A stretch of 64,000 nt of DNA from Molossus alvarezi (taxonomy: Eukaryota > Chordata > Mammalia > Chiroptera > Molossidae). The stretch is taken from assembly GCA_037176705.1 (NCBI GenBank), contig CM073898.1:36831488-36895487 (forward strand), written 5' to 3'. The notes beneath the pieces are model-generated. The model ran no database searches and was not told the DNA's origin. It saw only the letters and a list, made by a program, of their open reading frames with translations. The translations under genes and the position numbers were made by a program. Below, in pieces: positions 57,700 to 64,000 of the stretch (position 1 is the first letter of the stretch; each line of letters opens with the position of its first letter).

Positions 57700-59455
57700 A
57701 CCTCATTGCTGCCCACAACCACATAAAGAGGAGATTTAGATTGCCTTTATTATCCAATTGTCAAATGAAGCAGCGTGGGAAAATTAGATTCTTTGCCCAA
57801 TCTCCTAGAACAGGGCAGGGGAAGTGGAGCTAAAAGTCAGGTGTTTCAGCTCCTGGCCCATTCCCCTTTGTGTGGTGCCATATGCCTCACTCATGCCTGT
57901 CACAGAAATGTGAGCTTTGGGAGGCTTTCTAAGATTGCTGGTAGGAGCATAGTACATTAGAAGATGCCTGGATTTGGGGAAGGAAAGTGAAAAGACACCG
58001 TGGAAAGTATAATGTGTGGGAGATGTTGGAGAGAAAGAACTCTGAGGGGAGGGAGTTAGAAGGTTGTGCACTCAGAAGCCCCCACACCTCTGCTCTCTGT
58101 ATAACCTCAAACTTTATGAATAGATTAACTATCTGTGTCTCTTGGGTGGTGGCCTCCTGCCCAAGGCAGTCAATTACCTGCCTGAGAACGTTTTCCCAAC
58201 TCAGCCAGTGCCTGCTTCCCAAAGGCAGAAAGAGAATAGGGTTTATTATTAAAAAGAGAATAAAGTGTTCTTTTCATAGTGATATAAATGTGTGGATATA
58301 GAACACTGCCCATGAATCACAAATAACTACTGTGAACTGATGATGAGAAACCTTAGGAATCAAAATAAAATGCTAAGCTACCATTCTAGAAAAAAGAAAA
58401 AAAAAATCACAACGTTTTGAAAAATCAACACCAAGCATGAATTATCTTTGAAAGCAGCAGTATATATTTTTGTGGATGAATCCTATTGTGATCATTTTAC
58501 TGCCTTTCAAATACACAAATGGATAAAAAAGCTAATTTATTTTGTGGGAGAATGATGAAGTTACATGAGATTGCTCTATGAACATTTGAATTCTAAAGCT
58601 ACCAGACGTTCTAAAATAGTTCACCAAATCCATCTGTGAGGCAACGAAGCTTCTGTGAGCCATAATAACCATCAAGCACACCGTCCAACACGGGCAGTTG
58701 CTCTCCAGCTCTGCTGTATAACTGCCTTAGCCCTCCCTTTTCATCCACTTGGAGATTGACTGCACCCCTCTGGTCCTGGATCTAGGTTACTCTCCTACTT
58801 TCGTTCAATAGCTTCTTGAGGAAAGATTTATGGAAGGTAATTGTTTTAGATCTTTCATATATGAAAAACCTTTATTCTACATTATGCTAATTATTGCTGT
58901 TAATTATGGTAAGTTAGGTATGTTAAAGTGTGAATGATGCCAAAATCTTAGTTTGATGTGGGTGTTTGAGGCTGAGTCTCTAATTGTCTTTCTTCTATGT
59001 CTTTGCTTTTAACTGGTACTTTTTGGGAGACACCAAATTTATTTTTCACAGTTTCTGTTGAATTTTTTAAAATTGATCATCATATTTTTATTTCCTACAT
59101 CTCATTAATTCTCTGATTACAGCTCTTTAATAGCAACCTATGATTCATTCATGGACACATTTTATCTTATCTCTCTGAGGATATTAATAATTTATCTTAA
59201 GTTTCTTATACATTTATTGTTTGCATTTCCTTCAAGGTGTTTATTAACCTGCTTGTTTGCTCCAATGTCTGAATTAAATATTAGAGACTTTTCTCAATTT
59301 CTGGTCGTCCCTGGCTAACCATTAACATGAAGAATAGGAATCAAAGATTTTACTGGCTCCCAGGAGTGCCCCATGAGGTTTGTTCACCCCAGGTCTTTTG
59401 AGAGGTGACTGAAATTTTAGGGTGGAAAACGCCATTGTACATATCCTTAGCTTTT
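57700..59455. other. Single-copy region, nothing recognised
   Basis: No supportable gene or repeat. Short opposing open frames near 57805-58301 have no recognisable content. Confidence 0.4.
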
Positions 59456-59695
59456 TGCTTTTGGGCTTTTATGAAATACTGAGTGCTTATTATATGCCAG
59501 ACAAAACTCTAAGTACTTGTGAGGTACTATTTATGTAATCCCTACAATTCTCTGAGAAAGGTACTATTTTTATCCCAGTGATATAGACGAGCACATCGAG
59601 ATAGAAAGGAGTGAAGTAACTTGTTCAGGGTCACACCGTTACCTAGAGGCACACAAACATGCAGCCTTGCTCCAGTGTCCACTACAATGATATCG
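59455..59695 (-). repeat. MIR SINE fragment
   Basis: 'gagtgcttattatatgccagacaaaactctaagtacttgtgagg … ggtactatttttatcccagtgatatag … agtaacttgttcagggtcacaccgttacctagagg … cttgctccagtgtcc' is the near full-length antisense MIR order. Confidence 0.82.
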
Positions 59696-59849
59696 CTCCT
59701 CGAGTTCCCATTAGGAAGGTGTAAGCTCAGCGTTACATGGGTGAGAAGGGCTGGGATATCAGCATTCTGTGCATAGACAGATACTCTATTTAATCTCTCT
59801 GTTTTCCATAAAGTATATCTGTCTTCAACACTGCCTGATGCCTCTTCTT

Positions 59850-60121
59850 CTTTTTTTTTTTTGTTACAGATGTTTCTCCTTTTTTACTCCATTGGCATCC
59901 CCCTCCCCACCCCACCCCCACCCCGTCCCCGGCTTTGTTGTCCATGTCCATTGGTCATGCATACATGCATATAAGTTCTGTGGTTTATCTCTTCCAACCC
60001 CCCCACCCCCTCTTCTGAGGGATGTCAGTCTGTGCCCTACTTCCATGTTTCTGGGTCTTCCGTATTTCTCAGACTGTTATGTTCATTATATTCCGTATAT
60101 AAGTGAGATCATCTGGTATTT
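59850..60121 (-). mobile_element. Severely 5'-truncated L1 (3'UTR only)
   Basis: Minus-strand L1 3' end. The A-tail appears as T-runs at 59851-59862. Next come the C-rich 3'UTR complement (59895-60010) and the last ORF2-adjacent segment ending 'aagtgagatcatctggtatt'. A perfect 15-bp duplication (ctgatgcctcttctt) flanks it at 59835-59849 and 60122-60136. The interior contains G/C-runs able to form quadruplexes on the L1 sense strand. Confidence 0.93.
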
Positions 60122-60139
60122 CTGATGCCTCTTCTTGTA

Positions 60140-60840
60140 CCCACCTGGATCAGAGACTTTATGTCTCCCTTTCTAGGGAATAAACCTCCAGGCTTCTAGA
60201 GGATCATAGAAGGAAAGTTGTCCTCTTTTTTGTCAAGGAAGGAAGATCTGAGGTGTAATGTCTTTTTAAATAGACATTTGACCAATCCTTTGTTATTATA
60301 CCTGTGTTATTCCCACTTCCATTGGGACCTGGCGCCATGAGCTTGGGGTGGTTTGTGTGCCTGGGTATGCAAATCATGGCGCGTCACAGCCTTCACCACT
60401 GCCAACTACAACCCTGTTGAGCTGGGCTGTTATATTTACCACATGTTCTTTTGGTTTCCAGTCCCTGCAATTTTATTGTTATCCTCTCCTTTTCCATTTG
60501 AGGGTATTTATGCTTTTTGCAAGAATTTCTTTCCTATTTCAGTAGAGAGCAGAGGCAAATTTCATTTTTGAAAGCCTATGTTAATTGGAAATTAGTTATA
60601 TATTTTTCATTTACAAACATCTATTTTAGATGACATATCCTTCCAAGGCAAGCATTGGAACTAATCTTGGCAAATTTAGTTACAAAATATCATACCTGGG
60701 ATTTGGGAGGGAGAATTATTATTTGCTCAGTATTCAACTATACACCAGGCAATGAGATAAGAAATTTGATCACCTTCATTTGTTAGTTCATTTATTCAGT
60801 AAATATTTATATGACAGGCGATATGCATAGATTCCAACAA
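60140..60840. other. Single-copy region with octamer-like motif
   Basis: 60310-60460 is GC-richer, with tggcgcca (60329-60336) and a consensus POU octamer ATGCAAAT at 60367-60374 beside CpGs. No gene was recognised. Confidence 0.3.
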
Positions 60841-60844
60841 ACAG

Positions 60845-61065
60845 TAATTTCAACCAGGAGAGATGTCATTCTTAGGAGTCATTCAATGATGTCTGGAGAC
60901 ACTCTGGCTGTCACAACTGCAGCGTTGAGGGATTTCTACAGGCACCATCCAGCGGTAGAGGCCAGGGATGCTGCTAAACATTCTGCAGCACACAGAACAG
61001 TCCCCCCAACAAAGAATTATCTATCCCCAAATGTCAATAACACCAAGGGTGAGATACTCTGAAAT
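60845..61065 (+). mobile_element. hAT-type MITE relic
   Basis: 'caatgatgtctggagacactctggctgtcacaactgc', 'gtagaggccagggatgctgctaaacattctgcagcacacagaacag' and 'caaagaattatctatccccaaatgtcaataac' follow a common mammalian MITE consensus. The antisense relative is at 46120-46340. Confidence 0.8.
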
Positions 61066-61069
61066 AAAA

Positions 61070-62195
61070 ACTTATGAAAATGATAACTGATTGAAATGAT
61101 AAATACCTGCTTTCTTGTACCAGCATGGATTCAGCTACTGATGCTTGTGCCTGGTTCCCTTTGATTTCACCAAAAAGGGAGATTCTACGGTCTATATTAT
61201 TGTAACTATAATGTCTTACAATCAAGTAGTACAAGTACTCATATATAAGTTGTTGAATGTTTAGATTCTTTTGGATTTTTTTATACACACAATCATGTTT
61301 TCTGTTAATAAAGACAGCTTTACTTCTTTCTTTCTTAAAAAAAAAAAAAGGCAGGGGTACTATAACCTGCATTGCTGTTAGCCTGCTACTTTCTCTACAG
61401 GGCGTTTGGCTCAAAGAGGGGGAAGTTTTCTGTTTACTTTTCATTGCCTGATTGTGTTAGAATAGACTGCTCTTGTAGAGCTAAAGGTTGGCTTCAGCAG
61501 CAGCAGTGAAGATCGACAAAGACATTCCTAGATACTGAGCTTCCAGCCTCGAGCACAATGACCAGAAAGTGTGGTTGAGGACTATGGTCACACATCTGCG
61601 CATAGACTGGGAGGAAGCACCTTCCCCCCACCAAAGAAAGCTCGCTCTCCCCGAGAATGTGAATGCCCATGTTACCTTTGTGAATTAAAGAATGGGACTC
61701 ATTGTGCCAAGAACATCAGCTCGATCCCACAACTGAAGGTTTCCAAAGTTGTTATACTTTTTAAAGAACATCTCACAGGAAAAGGTTTAGTTAGGGGGGG
61801 AAAATGCCGTTTTCTTGAGTCATAAAAGATTTATTGTGTGTGGGATTTGTTATACCAGAGACCAAAGATACTGTAACAGAATTCATCTGCCATAAAATTG
61901 TACAACCACTTTCAAATATAATGAAAAATTCATCGTTCAGCTTTTTTCTTTGATAGAGTGGGTATTATTCTCAAGTAGAGGGAAAAGGCATATGTTTTAC
62001 ATTACCTTCAGTTTTAATGTGGAAAAAGAAAAGGTTTTTATTTTTTTAAAAAATCAGATAATAGTTCATTTCTACATAGCTATCTCCTCATGACTCTGTT
62101 CTGACTAGCTGTGCCCTCCTATTTCACCTGTGCCCTGAGCGACCCCTAAGTTCCTAAGTCTTGTCTGTTGTGATCTTCAGACAGTGGGTCTTCAT
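61070..62195. other. Single-copy region; weakly exon-like frame at 61562-61825
   Basis: A plus-strand frame closed upstream by a stop at 61559 reads through a Cys-rich stretch (CECPCYLCELKNGTHC) to 61825. There is no in-frame ATG near its start and the family is not recognised. An acceptor-like ctactttctctacag occurs at about 61386-61400. Chance cannot be excluded. Confidence 0.25.

Positions 62196-62198
<3 letters not shown>

Positions 62199-62236
<38 letters not shown>
62199..62236 (+). repeat. (TG)n microsatellite
   Basis: Pure TG dinucleotide repeat of about 19 units. Confidence 0.97.
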
Positions 62237-62237
<1 letters not shown>

Positions 62238-62239
62238 GG

Positions 62240-63500
62240 GAGGAGGTATCTATTATTTTCAGAATTCTAAAAATACCAGGAGCTTGATGTTGAAAATGAA
62301 CAACTTTGTCCATGTTGCCCTATTTTTCTTGGGTTTTAAAATGAGGCTAATTAGACTGACCAATTTGCAAAATACTACTAGCAATTCTGAGAATATTATG
62401 GTCACTTTTTTTTATAAGACTTAAATTAAGGTAAATACATCTATAATTATGTCACATTTTGGCCCGTTTTCTAACATAACTATAAAAAATGAACATGAAA
62501 TTGCCTTCTATCTTCTCTAAGTCTTTATCTTCATATCCTGAATTCACTACTAATATTGTGTTTTTTACCATTAGAATATGATAAGTAGTCATTTTTCTCC
62601 CCAAAGAGTAGATATTTAGAATAACACAATGGATACTTAGGCAAAACCTATTATTTCTCCTAGTTGAACCAGAGAGTTGCTGGGCCCAAGAGAAAGAAAA
62701 AAAAAAAAAAATACACAACAGAGAAGATTGGTGAGTATTTGTGTTTTAGTTAGAAAATACTTAAATACTCAACACTTCAAAATTGTAGGTAATTCTTTGA
62801 AAATAAAATGAATTTCCTGGGACATAAGTCAAGTAAGACCTTTTGGTACTTAAGTGAACATGAACATTTTGCTCAAATATTATTATATATTTCAGTGAGG
62901 TTCAGTTAAAACTCTCCATAAAATAATGAAGATATATTTGCAACAGTTCTTTTTGTATAACTAAAATGGTATGCAGTCAACTGGAATGGCAAGATATCTT
63001 TTTTTACTATTTTTCTTTTACATAACCTTGAGCATCTTCTCTATTAATTCCCATTGCTGCGGAGGTGACTGGCATATCAATCACCTTAAAACTTGTGGGG
63101 CCTGAAAATTGACAATAAAACCAATGACACAGAATTCTGCTTGATAAGTGCTGTATAGTTCATATCTATTTCTTCTCCAAGGTTTGCAATGTTAAGCCCA
63201 GCCCTTGTGACTGCTTTATTTAAGAGGGATTCTAGAGTGACTGCTTTGTAAACTCAGAGACAGACAAACAACAAACTAAGTAAACATTCTGAAAGACACA
63301 TATAAGATCTTGAGCTGAATTTAATCTTTCTCTGGGAAAAATAGCTGTCAGCATATAAAATTTTTAAAAAGTTTCTGGGGGTGGGGGAAGGTTTCTGGGA
63401 GGAGCAGTTAAGCTGGAGCAAAAACTTAGAGATTCTGCTCATAGCCTCAAAAGAAAGAACATGGCAGAAACCCTGAATACTCTCCTAATAGTAGTAATGT
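62240..63500. other. Single-copy region, nothing recognised
   Basis: AT-rich, A-run at 62697-62711. No supportable features. Confidence 0.45.
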
Positions 63501-63504
63501 AATA

Positions 63505-63745
63505 CTTAGCAGCACAGACTACGAATCAGACTGCCCAGGTTTATTACTCATCCTTACCAATTGTGTGACCTCAGGTGAGTTATTTAACCTGTCTTAGCTG
63601 TTTCCTCATCTGAAACATGAAGATTATAATAATGCCTCCTCGGAAGCTTTTGTGAGGATTAAATGAGATAATATATATAAAGTGCATAGAATCATGCTTG
63701 GAGCGCAGCATGAGGCCTGTGAATGTTAGCTCTTATTATTGTATC
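63505..63745 (+). repeat. MIR SINE, near full length
   Basis: 'actgcccaggtttattactcatccttaccaattgtgtgacctcaggtgagttatttaacctgtc', 'ttcctcatctgaaacatgaagattataataatgcc', 'ttgtgaggattaaatgagataatatatataaagtgcatagaatcatgcttggagc' follow the MIR consensus from head to 3' part. Confidence 0.88.
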
Positions 63746-64000
63746 AGCTTGAGGGACAGAAGGGGGGAGGTAAAATGTGAAATGACCAAGGACCTGGCAT
63801 ACACTAGACAGACCTAGACCTTTGTCTCAACACCGAGGTTGCTTGCCCCAAGGGTGGAGACCACCTTTAACGAGCCAACGCTTCACCTCCCTCGACCTCA
63901 AAGCTACAAACATACAAAATGTCTTATCACCTTTTCTTAAACACATAAGCTATAGTAATTTGATTTATCTTTTTAAAATGGTAGCCTTGGGGACATTTCT

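Overview
The window looks like nuclear DNA from a bat, most likely a yangochiropteran (vesper-type) bat. Ten SINE copies have a tRNA-like head with Pol III A- and B-box-like segments, a pyrimidine-rich body and, in seven of them, a short hairpin before the A-tail. This is the VES family of bats. Two short hAT elements have SPIN-like termini, a family reported as horizontally transferred into bats among other tetrapods. The L1 3' ends and the 5'UTR are of one related lineage. The species cannot be fixed from this sequence. AT-richness, mammal-wide repeats (MIR, L1M, hAT-Charlie relics, LTR relics) and the lack of any clear exon set point to an intergenic stretch or a very large intron.

Layout. 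1-2.0 kb: 5' part of a young L1/HAL1-type element (minus strand) next to an older antisense L1 ORF2 relic. 2-11.4 kb: mostly single-copy sequence with a MIR, a VES, an old L1 tail at 6.5-7.5 kb and a short hAT at 8.5 kb. 11.4-16.2 kb: an LTR relic, a (TATC)n array, a possible regulatory element with an RFX-type X-box, and four VES SINEs. 16.6-21.2 kb: an ancient HAL1 split by a younger ORF1-only element that itself carries a SPIN insertion. 21.2-26.7 kb: single-copy DNA, a GC-rich block ending at a good splice-donor motif, a C-rich minisatellite, a VES and two hAT relics. 26.7-29.4 kb: a 5'-truncated L1 with a broken ORF2. 30.5-33.4 kb: antisense L1 relics, the last one joining ORF2 directly to a 5'UTR. 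34.7-35.8 kb: a short L1 whose 5' junction carries an inverted copy of its own flank. 36.5-37.4 kb: a MIR broken by a SPIN and by a VES holding a 214-nt pure purine tract. 37.5-64 kb: mostly single-copy DNA with scattered MIR, hAT, LTR and L1 pieces, a SINE inserted in a SINE, and a second copy of the 8.5-kb hAT family inserted in an LTR-like relic.

No protein-coding host gene is recognised. The coding relics belong to retrotransposons: ORF1 (coiled coil, RRM and C-terminal domain) of the HAL1-type element and ORF2 pieces (reverse transcriptase with its ADD motif, and the terminal cysteine motif) of several L1s. All are disrupted. The SINEs depend on L1 machinery for mobility. Many insertions can be delimited by target-site duplications read directly in the sequence, which gives a relative order of insertions.
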